Positions 1 through 7,599 of a stretch of DNA of 64,000 bases are shown one piece after another (positions within the stretch are counted from its first letter, which is position 1; every line of letters starts with the position of its first letter). A model generated the notes under the pieces. That model ran no database searches, was not told the DNA's origin, and saw only the letters and a program-made list of their open reading frames with translations. The stretch is from positions 18,501 to 82,500 of the forward strand of contig CAINRC010000128.1 in NCBI GenBank assembly GCA_903852495.1, written 5' to 3'. This DNA comes from an uncultured Geobacteraceae bacterium. GTDB lineage: Bacteria; Desulfobacterota; Desulfuromonadia; Geobacterales; Pseudopelobacteraceae. The position numbers and the translations under genes were made by a program.

Positions 1-583
1 CCGGGGCGGCCAGTCGAACCGGACTTGTATGGAGCAGACGCGGCAGCTCCGGAACAGTGGTGAAGGAGTACAGCCAAAGTTCGTCACCCCTGTCGCCCCG
101 CTCCACGGTCACCATCCGGCTGCCGTCAACGGCGCGGGTGACATACAGAACCTGACGCGAGGTAAATATGGCCGGCTGGGGGGAGGTTTCCGGGCGGGAA
201 CGGGGCGCGGGGCGCGGAACTGCCGGTGCAAGAAGTTCATCACCCAGCGGCACTGCCGCTGCGAAACTGCGCTCCGGCGGTGTCAAGCCCGAAACAGAAA
301 GGCAGAGCAGCAGAGGGAAAATAACCCTTAAAAAAACAGTTGAAACACGGAGCAACGGAGCAACGGAGTAAAACCTGAAAAACTTTTCTTCGAGAAATCT
401 CTTTTGAGAATCACCCGATCGATGAGAATTGTGTAGTGTATAAGCAGTTGATTTCTCCGTTGCTCCGTTGCTCCGTGTTATTAGAACTGCCGTGTCTCGG
501 ATAACCACTGTTTTTCTGAAACGGGAGTCAACGCTGCTCACGGCATCCTCAAGAATGCTCTGTACGTTTCGCTGCCGTTTCAT
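1..583 (-). CDS. Unknown exported or membrane protein, partial, with an in-frame palindromic repeat
   Basis: An open frame starts at an ATG at 583 and runs off the left edge, so only about 194 N-terminal residues are visible. The start overlaps the stop of the upstream YdbL-like gene in an ATGA, which suggests translational coupling and supports the start. Residues 1-34 look like ordinary protein. Residues about 35-83 are encoded by a perfect 25-bp inverted repeat and its loop (344-479). Residues 84-100 are hydrophobic and followed by an Ala-rich stretch, resembling a signal peptide or signal anchor now preceded by a long N-terminal extension. The visible downstream part is Pro-rich, then has a Val/Thr/Arg-rich segment. 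I do not recognise the family. Its place after YdbH- and YdbL-like genes suggests an envelope role, which is inference. Translation might instead begin inside the repeat at a TTG. Confidence 0.6.
   Translation of the reverse strand, partial: MKRQRNVQSILEDAVSSVDSRFRKTVVIRDTAVLITRSNGATEKSTAYTLHNSHRSGDSQKRFLEEKFFRFYSVAPLLRVSTVFLRVIFPLLLCLSVSGLTPPERSFAAAVPLGDELLAPAVPRPAPRSRPETSPQPAIFTSRQVLYVTRAVDGSRMVTVERGDRGDELWLYSFTTVPELPRLLHTSPVRLAAP
344..479. repeat. Palindromic repeat with 25-bp perfect arms
   Basis: The arms at 344-368 and 455-479 are perfect inverted repeats of 25 bases, separated by 86 bases. Each arm is made of tandem copies of an 8-base unit (agcaacgg). It resembles the second element at 1137-1279 in overall design (repetitive arms, loop of about 90 bases) but differs in arm sequence. 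The minus strand stays open through the whole element in the frame of the gene at 1-583. Confidence 0.9.
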
Positions 584-1398
584 AACGTCCGCCACCGGCC
601 ATCCTCATCCTGCACCCTGGTTCCGGGCGCGCTGTTCTGGCGGCTGATCCGGGCAAAGACCGCGCGGATGGCCGGCAGGTCCTTGCTGGTGAAGTTTTCA
701 TTGGTCTGCACAACCCGCAGCATCAGCTGTTCCCGCGCTGAATTTACTTCCTTCACCACCTGCTGGAACTCGGCGTCACCGAAGTTGGCGGCAAACGTTT
801 TCAACTCTTCCGTCGCCCCCTTCGGGATTTCACGGGGGAACGGCGTCAGCAGCCCCTCCCGGTTCTCCCCTACCCAGCCGAAGCGCTTGAAGGCTTCCAC
901 ATCATCGGCATGAAACGCGATTGTTTCCATGGCCCTGACGCCATCAACCTGTTCCGGTGAATGGCGGGCGGGCGCATCAATCGTGCCGGTGGGAGAAACA
1001 CCCCGCACCGAAGCTACCAGCAGCATATCCTCGCTCAGACTGTTGTAGGTACCAAGCACCTGGTTTTCCAGCGATGTGCGTTCGCTGACGACATTGACAT
1101 CAACCTTGGCCAGTGTGCAGCCGGTTAAACACGTTGAAACACAGAGACACAGAGACACGGAGGAAACCAAAAGTATTTTATTGAAACGACTGAGAACAAG
1201 AACTAATTGAGAGAAGATACCCTGGTTTTCATCAAGCTTTTCAGGTTGTATTTCTCTGTGTCTCCGTGTCTCTGTGTTTAATAAAATATAAAAATCGGAG
1301 GATCTTGCAAAAGTCTTAAAAAAATTCTCCCCCTCCCTTGACGGGAGGGGACCTTTTTGGACTTTTGCAAGAGCCTCACCGAATAATCTATTGCACAT
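580..1398 (-). CDS. YdbL-like (DUF1318) lipoprotein with repeat-derived N-terminus
   Basis: The C-terminal ~100 residues (about 174-272) match the YdbL/DUF1318 pattern: GWVGE then GLL near the domain start, VNSAREQ in the middle, and PG..V...DGRW at the end. An LTGC lipobox puts the lipidated Cys at residue 94 (codon 1117-1119). Just after it, VDVNVV resembles the short motif of YnbE-type lipoproteins, so a YnbE-YdbL fusion is possible (inference). I chose the ATG at 1398: it follows a GGAGG with good spacing and overlaps the end of the YdbH-like gene by 11 bases. Between start and lipobox the frame passes two palindromic elements (1304-1371 and 1137-1279). The hydrophobic SVSLCLCVST core before the lipobox is read from the arm of the second. 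An internal TTG start near 1150-1165 would give a normal-length signal peptide. Function is presumably with the YdbH-like protein in envelope lipid homeostasis. Confidence 0.75.
   Translation of the reverse strand: MCNRLFGEALAKVQKGPLPSREGENFFKTFARSSDFYILLNTETRRHREIQPEKLDENQGIFSQLVLVLSRFNKILLVSSVSLCLCVSTCLTGCTLAKVDVNVVSERTSLENQVLGTYNSLSEDMLLVASVRGVSPTGTIDAPARHSPEQVDGVRAMETIAFHADDVEAFKRFGWVGENREGLLTPFPREIPKGATEELKTFAANFGDAEFQQVVKEVNSAREQLMLRVVQTNENFTSKDLPAIRAVFARISRQNSAPGTRVQDEDGRWRTL
1137..1279. repeat. Palindromic repeat encoding a lipoprotein signal-peptide core
   Basis: The arms at 1137-1162 and 1254-1279 are inverted repeats matching at 24 of 26 positions, made of tandem acagag/acacgg units, with a loop of about 90 bases. 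On the minus strand the whole element is open in the frame of the lipoprotein gene. The arm nearest the lipobox reads as a run of Val, Ser, Leu and Cys. Confidence 0.9.
1304..1371. repeat. Nested palindromic repeat
   Basis: Outer arms of 12 bases (1304-1315 and 1360-1371) are perfect inverted repeats. Inside them is a second perfect hairpin, 1330-1337 with 1343-1350. It sits only 24 bases from the element at 1137-1279 and is also open in the lipoprotein frame. Confidence 0.85.
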
Positions 1399-4300
1399 AC
1401 ATCCTCCGCTTAAATGACAATTCGCCCTTTGGCCCGACCACCAGAGAATCGGCGCGCAGCAGGTCGAGAAAACCGCGCAGGGCCATGATGCCCTTCCTGT
1501 TGGCGACCAGCTCCCGACGCAGCGGCAGCTCTGAAATACGCACCCGCTCGACCTTCGGCAGGTCAACCGCAACACCCTTGATTTCCGCCTCCCCTTCCAT
1601 GCTGAACGCCCCGTCCACCGCAGCGGCCCGCAATCCCTTCAGACGTCCCAGACGGAGCATCTTGCGCTGGGCAACAAGCTGTTCGTTGCGCTCGTACGGG
1701 TCCAGGGAGAAAAGTGCCCGCTCGATGGTGTCGGCCCCTATCTTGCGCAGATTCAGCGTCAGCCGGAGCTGTTCAAACAAATCCCGCTGTTCGGGCGTCA
1801 ACGGTGCCGTAAGACCAATCTCTCCGGTGATCTCCGCGTCCTGACCCGCCTGTCGTTTGCCGCTTTCCTTCGGCACCAGCCAGGAAAGATCAAGGTGGGA
1901 AAACGAGCCGGAAGCGGCGGCGACCGGAATCTCCGGGCGCAGGTCCAACAGGGCATGTGCCAGGAGCGTTCCCCCCAGCAGGTCCGCCTGGAAAAAACTT
2001 ATCCCGCTCTTTTCACCGGTAAGCAGCAGGTCACCCTCCAGGGCGGAGAGTTCCAGTGATACGCCGGAAACTTTGGTCGTGACGCGCCGGATCGAGAAGG
2101 AACGACCACCCCGCACGACACCGCGCAGATCGCTGTTGATTCTGCCAAGAATATCGGCTCCGCCCGGATTGGCCGCTGCACCACCGGCTGGGCGGACAAG
2201 CGCCATGGAAAGGGGCGTCCAGCTCTCCCCCTGCGGTGCTGACAGGGCATACACCCGGTTGATCTCGATGGCGGAGCGCATTCCTTCGATTTTCGTCCCG
2301 CCGGCAAGCTGAACGTCGAAATCCCTGCTGTTCAGAAAACCGCGCAGGGCAAGTTCACGTCCGCCGCTCAGTTCCATACGGGCACCACTTTTTATGACCC
2401 CCGCCACATCAACGCCGGGAACAAGCTGTTTCTGTTCCCGGGAGAAAGTTCCATCAACGCTGGCGAACAGCGTGGCATCCAGGCGTTTGAGCAGTGTTGC
2501 ACTGCTGAACGGCGTCTTTTCATCCAGCAATAAATCAATATGACTTACATTCAGCTCGGCTTCCTGTGAAAAATTCAGCGGGGCAAGCTTCAGCATTTGG
2601 CTCACGTGAAGATCCCGCCACCCGGTCAGCTCGCCGTTGAGGGTGAAGGTGCCATGCTGTGGAGGGGCCGTGCCCCCTTGAACTCCGGAGAACTGCACTC
2701 CCCCGCCGATGCGGAGCGACTCACCATTGTTTGTTGCGGCAAAGCGTAGGTCGGGACCGGTACGAACCCCGCTCACACGGATCGCCCCCCGTGCCGATGG
2801 CAGGGTAGCGGATACTGAATCAAGTGTTACAGCCAATTCGCATTTGTCAAACAGCGACAGTCCTTTCCTGGCGGCACGCAGCGGTGTCATGCCGAGGGAG
2901 GAGGATCGGCCCGGCAGCGGCCCGGCCAGATTCCAGGCTGCGCCGGCGATGCCGTCAGCCGTCACGCCGGGCGGCAGCAGCGGGGCGCCCCACGGCATCA
3001 GGCGCCGCAGGTCAAGCCGGGCGCTGCCGCCGGTGGTGACCGTTGTTCCCGAAAGTGATCCGCTGGCGGCAAGCTGCAGAAAATCGCCCGCTGCAACCGT
3101 CGCTGCGGCACGTTGCAGCAGTGGCCGCGCATCCGTTCCGGGCGGCAGACGGAACCCGGCAGCAGTCAGGGTTGCGGTGAGCGGCAGGGGAGAAATTTGT
3201 TTTCCGGCAGCGGCACCACGCAATGAACCGACTGCAAGGGAAAATTCCGGGAGGTCGGCTTCAATGGTACCGTTCAGGGGGGCGCGCACCAGCAGGCGGA
3301 GCTGCTGGTGTACCTTGTCAGCAACAACAGCGGTGCCCAGGGAAGCGCGGGCAAGATCAAGCGTCTGGGTTACGCTGGCGGAGGCAGTGAAGGAGCGGGG
3401 TGATAAACTTTTCAGGGTGAGGTCGGTGATCACTAGGCCGGCTGTGCCCCGACCGCCACGGACGGCAAGCGGTTGAGCACCGGACAGCACAGCGGAATTG
3501 ATACTCCAGAGCAGATCGGACGTCACACGGGTCGGCAGTCCGGCGGTCAGGGGGCACTCCGCTTTTTCAAGGCGCAGCTCCACACCGTCCGCAACAAACT
3601 CCCCCTGTTTCAGCGCCAGCCGAAGGTGCGGAAGCGTCACGCCGAAACCGGCAAGCGCAAGATCACCACTGTTCCCCGGACCGGCAAGGTGCAGCACCAG
3701 AGAGCGAAGCAGCAGTTCCCCGGAAATATCCGTAAGCGGTGAATTGGCGGGAATAAATGGTGCGGACAGTCCCCTCGCCCGAGCAAGGTCCAGACGCAGC
3801 GGGCCGAAGTTCAGCTCCAGCCTCCTCCCCGGAGCGGAGGGATTGGTGACGGCTGCGCTCCAGGCAGCGGTGGCAAGCCCCGGCACGTTTATGGTGCCGC
3901 CGGGGAACGCCACCCGTTGGCGGAGGCGATCGGTGACGATCTGCTGCACCAGTTTCAGGTCGAGCGGGCCAACCTGTTTTGTTTTAAACGAACCGCCGCT
4001 GGCAGCCAGGCCGGTGCCGTCTACGGTCACTGCGGCGTGCAGGTTACGCTCTGCATCACTGCGGGCCTTGAGCAGAAGCGCCACATGACCTGACAGCAGT
4101 GGAGTCTGCGGAGGAAGGAGCGGCCCGGCCACCGCCAGCAGTGCCGGCAGATCGAGGTTTACCCGTCCGGTGAAACCGTCCGCCCGGTCAAGTCTGCCGG
4201 ACAGGGACATACCGACGCCGGGTGCCGAGGCCGTAACGTCGAAGAGCGCAGAGGCCATACGGATACGCCCCGCACCGGCCGCCAGATCGCTCACCGTGGC

Positions 4301-4963
4301 ACGCAGCTGCACCGCACCGGTCTTCCGGCCATTCACCGACACCCGGCCGCTCACGGCAGCGGACACCGGACGTGCAGCAAGTGACGGCATATCAAGCCGG
4401 AGTGTACCATCATCCAGCCGGAGCGTCCGCCCCGGTAGCCGGTAGCCGATCTGAACCGGCGCAACGTCCAGGGTGACGCGCAAATCCACCGGCAGCGACA
4501 GATCCACCGCCTGAAGGCGCTGGATTAACTCCGCCACCTGGGTCAACGGATCTTTAGCTGGTGACACAGGAGGTTTCGCCGGACCGGGAGCGAGCTCCGC
4601 ACGAATGTTGTGCACCCGGACAGCCAGATCAACGCCGAAGCGCCCGCCAGCGGTGCGAACGACTGCCGGAATAATGCGAATCTGTTCGATGTCGGCTTTC
4701 AGCAGCGGTGCGGAACCTTCGCCCAGATGGAGCGCAGAGAGGGTAACGCCGTCGGACCAGGAGAAGGCAAGGCGGGACCAGTCAATCTGACGTTTGAGGG
4801 AGGAGGAAAGTGACTGTTTGATTTTGTTCTGAACGGGTGGAGAGTTGACAAAAGTCGGCAGAAGGAGAAGACAGACAAGGAGCAGCACCACGGCACCAAC
4901 GCCCGTTAACGCTGCTATTTTGAGGATATGTGTGATCTGTGCTCTGCGCATGGTGGTTCTCAT
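1388..4963 (-). CDS. AsmA-like / YdbH-family intermembrane protein
   Basis: This protein of about 1,191 residues has one N-terminal membrane segment (roughly residues 9-33, AALTGVGAVVLLLVCLLLLP) followed by a very long, beta-rich periplasmic body of repeated Leu/Gly/Asp patterns, typical of AsmA-like bridge proteins. The YdbL-like gene directly downstream, overlapping by 11 bases, points to the YdbH branch. In E. coli, YdbH (879 residues) works with the YnbE lipoprotein and YdbL in phospholipid movement to the outer membrane; this one is longer. The open frame extends to a TTG at 4975. ATGs at 4963 and 4951 are more likely starts, and neither has a strong ribosome site. Family placement is good; the exact substrate is inference. 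Confidence 0.75.
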   Translation of the reverse strand: MRTTMRRAQITHILKIAALTGVGAVVLLLVCLLLLPTFVNSPPVQNKIKQSLSSSLKRQIDWSRLAFSWSDGVTLSALHLGEGSAPLLKADIEQIRIIPAVVRTAGGRFGVDLAVRVHNIRAELAPGPAKPPVSPAKDPLTQVAELIQRLQAVDLSLPVDLRVTLDVAPVQIGYRLPGRTLRLDDGTLRLDMPSLAARPVSAAVSGRVSVNGRKTGAVQLRATVSDLAAGAGRIRMASALFDVTASAPGVGMSLSGRLDRADGFTGRVNLDLPALLAVAGPLLPPQTPLLSGHVALLLKARSDAERNLHAAVTVDGTGLAASGGSFKTKQVGPLDLKLVQQIVTDRLRQRVAFPGGTINVPGLATAAWSAAVTNPSAPGRRLELNFGPLRLDLARARGLSAPFIPANSPLTDISGELLLRSLVLHLAGPGNSGDLALAGFGVTLPHLRLALKQGEFVADGVELRLEKAECPLTAGLPTRVTSDLLWSINSAVLSGAQPLAVRGGRGTAGLVITDLTLKSLSPRSFTASASVTQTLDLARASLGTAVVADKVHQQLRLLVRAPLNGTIEADLPEFSLAVGSLRGAAAGKQISPLPLTATLTAAGFRLPPGTDARPLLQRAAATVAAGDFLQLAASGSLSGTTVTTGGSARLDLRRLMPWGAPLLPPGVTADGIAGAAWNLAGPLPGRSSSLGMTPLRAARKGLSLFDKCELAVTLDSVSATLPSARGAIRVSGVRTGPDLRFAATNNGESLRIGGGVQFSGVQGGTAPPQHGTFTLNGELTGWRDLHVSQMLKLAPLNFSQEAELNVSHIDLLLDEKTPFSSATLLKRLDATLFASVDGTFSREQKQLVPGVDVAGVIKSGARMELSGGRELALRGFLNSRDFDVQLAGGTKIEGMRSAIEINRVYALSAPQGESWTPLSMALVRPAGGAAANPGGADILGRINSDLRGVVRGGRSFSIRRVTTKVSGVSLELSALEGDLLLTGEKSGISFFQADLLGGTLLAHALLDLRPEIPVAAASGSFSHLDLSWLVPKESGKRQAGQDAEITGEIGLTAPLTPEQRDLFEQLRLTLNLRKIGADTIERALFSLDPYERNEQLVAQRKMLRLGRLKGLRAAAVDGAFSMEGEAEIKGVAVDLPKVERVRISELPLRRELVANRKGIMALRGFLDLLRADSLVVGPKGELSFKRRMYVQ

Positions 4964-5045
4964 GGTTCGCTTCAATTCACAAAAAGATGTTCAGTTGTAC
5001 CGGCTAGCCTAGCGTACCTCAAAATCACCGGGGGGTGCAATGGAA

Positions 5046-5186
5046 TCAATCATCATCCATCATGCGGTGCTTCGGCTTTTCCACATCCTCAAACTCACCT
5101 TTTTTCACCGCCCAGATGAACACCAGCCAGCACCCCGTTCCGAGGCACAGCGACAGCACTATCAGAATAATCAGGCTTTCATCCAT
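5046..5186 (-). CDS. ccoS: CcoS, small cbb3 oxidase maturation protein
   Basis: A 46-residue reading frame starts with MDESLIILIVLSLCLG, a single membrane segment, followed by FIWAVKKGEFEDVEKPKHR. The pattern of one helix, Trp, then a Gly-x-Phe-x-Asp segment with a charged tail is typical of CcoS (FixS). Its ATG overlaps the end of ccoI by 8 bases, the usual order in cco maturation operons. CcoS is needed for insertion of heme b and copper into the CcoN subunit of cbb3 oxidase at the inner membrane. Confidence 0.9.
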   Translation of the reverse strand: MDESLIILIVLSLCLGTGCWLVFIWAVKKGEFEDVEKPKHRMMDDD

Positions 5187-7599
5187 GGCGGTTAAACCTC
5201 ATGAGACGCAGGGAGTTAAGTGATACCAGCAGTGAACTGGCGGTCATGGCTACGGCGGCGTACACCGGAGTGAGGTGTCCGGCCATGGCCAGCGGTATGC
5301 CGACTACATTATACACGAAAGCCCAGCCAAGGTTCTGCCTGATAATTCTCATGGTGGCCCGGCTGAGATGGTACGCCGTGGCAATGCGGGACAGGTCATC
5401 GCCGGTGATGATGACATCGGCGTTTTCCAGGGCTATGTCGCTTGATCCTGACAGGGAACAGCTCACCGTGGCGGCAGCCAGCGCCGGTGCGTCATTGACG
5501 CCGTCACCGACCATCAGTACCCGCTGCCCCTGCTGCAGAAGTTCGGTGACATATTCAAGCTTCTGATCCGGAGTCATCCCCCCCAGGGCAGACGAGACGC
5601 CGACCTCCTCCGCGATACGGTCTACGGTAAACTGATGGTCGCCACTGATGATGGCACTGGTAATCCCCGCCGCCGCAAGTCCGGAAACGGCATCCCCCGC
5701 CCCCGTCCGCAGCTGATCGATAAGCAGGAAACGCCCGGCCTGTTGACCGTCAATGGCTACCAGAACCGCCGTTGCGGAGCCGGCGGAGTGTAGTTCGGAA
5801 GCCGGAGAGATTCCCTGTTCCTGCAGAAACACCCCGCTGCCGCACAGCACACGCTCACCGCCGGGCAGAACCCCTGAAATCCCCCTTCCCGGCACGGCGT
5901 GAAAATCACGGCACGCTTCCGGCTGATACCCCTGTTCCGCCGCGTGCCGGACGATGGCGCGGGCCAGCGGATGGGCGGCCTGTTCCTCAACCGTCGCTGC
6001 CGCCTGGAGAACGGCCGATTCGGCAAAGGCGGAGTATGTTTCAAAGCGGATAACCCCCGGCAGACCACGGGTTACCGTGCCGGTTTTATCGAACAGCGCA
6101 TAATCGGTCGTCGCCAGTCGCTCGATGACATCCCCCCCCCGCAGGATAATGCCGAGTCCTGCCGAGCGGCTGCAGGCAGCCAGAACCGCCGCAGGAACCG
6201 CCAGCCCCATGGCGCAGGGACAGGCGATCAGAACCACCGACAGCGCCGACATAACCGCCACAGCGGCACTGTCCCCGAAATAGAGAAGACGCCCGGCACA
6301 AACCAGCAGCGCCAGCAGAATAACCGCCGGCACGAACCAGGCGGAAACCCGGTCGGCCAACTGCTGCAGCCCCGGCTTCCCGGCCTGTGCCATCTGCACC
6401 AGGGATGCCACCCGCATGAGGTAACTCTGCCCCACCGGCCGGAGTGCCTGCACCGTCACCGGGGCCGCCACGTTGACACAGCCGGAGCGCACTTCATCGC
6501 CGCCGGTCAGCAGAACCGGCTGGCTTTCGCCCGTGGCCAGGGACTGATCCACCTCGGTTTCACCTTCCAGAATCAGGCAATCCACCGGGAAGCGTTCCCC
6601 CTGACGGACCAGCAGCAGATCTCCCGGCCTCACCTCATCAACATCCACCGTGCAACTGCCCCCGTCCCGCAGCAGCGTCGCCCGCTGGGGTGACGAGGTG
6701 TACAGGGAACTGATGCCGGACATGGCACGCCGCCGGACGGACAGTTCAAGGAGACGGCCGATCAGCACAAAGGTCACAATGGTGGCGGCACTCTCGAAGT
6801 AGGTTTCCTGGCCGTGCAGCAGCGCCCAGGCGCTGTAGAGCCAGGCAGAAAGCGCACCCATGGCGATAAGCAGGTCCATGCCGGGGGATGCTGTTTTGAG
6901 CGACCGCCAGGCACCGGCCATAAACGGCCAGCCGGAGTAGAACACCACCGGCGTTGTCACCAGGAGCGAAACATACTGGAGAAATTGTTTCATCTCCTCC
7001 CCCATCCCCTGAAAATAGCCGGCATACAGGGCATAGGAGTAGGCCATGAGTTGCATGGTAAGAAAAAGCGCCGTACCGAAACGGAGCAGCAGGTCATTGC
7101 GCTCCCGCTGCGCTTCCTGTTCCGACCGACCGGCCGAATAGGGGCGCGGTGAATAGCCGAGTCGGGTGACTACGGAGAACAGCTCCAGCGGCGTAACAAG
7201 CGCCGGATCGAAGCGGAGCGATGCGATGCCGCCGCTGTAGGAAATGCTGACATGCTCAACCCCCGGCACCCGGACCAGCATCCGCTCCAGCAGCCAGACG
7301 CAGGCGGGACAGGTGATGCCGCCGATCAGGATGTCGAACCGGCAGAGATCCCCTTCCGGGGTCAGATACCGGGCCAGATCGGCATCATTGAAGGGTGCGG
7401 GAAGCGCCTCGGCCACCGTCGGAACCGCACGGCCGGAGCGGAGATAAAAATCCTCCAGCCCGGCAGCGCAGATCATCCGGTGCGCCCCCTGACAGCCCCG
7501 GCAGCAGAAGACGGTGCCGTTGTCGCCGTCACCGCTGATTCCCTTCCAGCGGAAGCTGATACCGCAGTGGCTGCAGGTCTGTTCAGCGAAGAGGGTCAT
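5179..7599 (-). CDS. ccoI: CcoI/FixI copper-exporting P-type ATPase for cbb3 oxidase
   Basis: An 806-residue P1B-type ATPase that supplies copper for cbb3 oxidase assembly. The N-terminus has a Cys-rich zinc-ribbon-like segment (CSHCGISF, then FCCRGCQG, residues 9-36) typical of the FixI branch, then an HMA domain with GITCPAC (C97 and C100). Membrane helices follow. The CPC metal-binding motif is near residue 460, the phosphorylated Asp in DKTGT is D504, TGES lies in the actuator domain, and GDGVNDAP is near residue 698. It overlaps ccoG by 4 bases upstream and ccoS by 8 bases downstream, so the three are probably one operon. No CcoH (FixH) gene lies between ccoG and ccoI, where it usually sits. 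Confidence 0.93.
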   Translation of the reverse strand: MTLFAEQTCSHCGISFRWKGISGDGDNGTVFCCRGCQGAHRMICAAGLEDFYLRSGRAVPTVAEALPAPFNDADLARYLTPEGDLCRFDILIGGITCPACVWLLERMLVRVPGVEHVSISYSGGIASLRFDPALVTPLELFSVVTRLGYSPRPYSAGRSEQEAQRERNDLLLRFGTALFLTMQLMAYSYALYAGYFQGMGEEMKQFLQYVSLLVTTPVVFYSGWPFMAGAWRSLKTASPGMDLLIAMGALSAWLYSAWALLHGQETYFESAATIVTFVLIGRLLELSVRRRAMSGISSLYTSSPQRATLLRDGGSCTVDVDEVRPGDLLLVRQGERFPVDCLILEGETEVDQSLATGESQPVLLTGGDEVRSGCVNVAAPVTVQALRPVGQSYLMRVASLVQMAQAGKPGLQQLADRVSAWFVPAVILLALLVCAGRLLYFGDSAAVAVMSALSVVLIACPCAMGLAVPAAVLAACSRSAGLGIILRGGDVIERLATTDYALFDKTGTVTRGLPGVIRFETYSAFAESAVLQAAATVEEQAAHPLARAIVRHAAEQGYQPEACRDFHAVPGRGISGVLPGGERVLCGSGVFLQEQGISPASELHSAGSATAVLVAIDGQQAGRFLLIDQLRTGAGDAVSGLAAAGITSAIISGDHQFTVDRIAEEVGVSSALGGMTPDQKLEYVTELLQQGQRVLMVGDGVNDAPALAAATVSCSLSGSSDIALENADVIITGDDLSRIATAYHLSRATMRIIRQNLGWAFVYNVVGIPLAMAGHLTPVYAAVAMTASSLLVSLNSLRLMRFNRHG

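Noticed and set aside
2709..3476. 255-codon plus-strand frame
   Set aside because: Antisense to the AsmA-like gene; Arg/Ala/Ser-rich shadow in GC-rich DNA.
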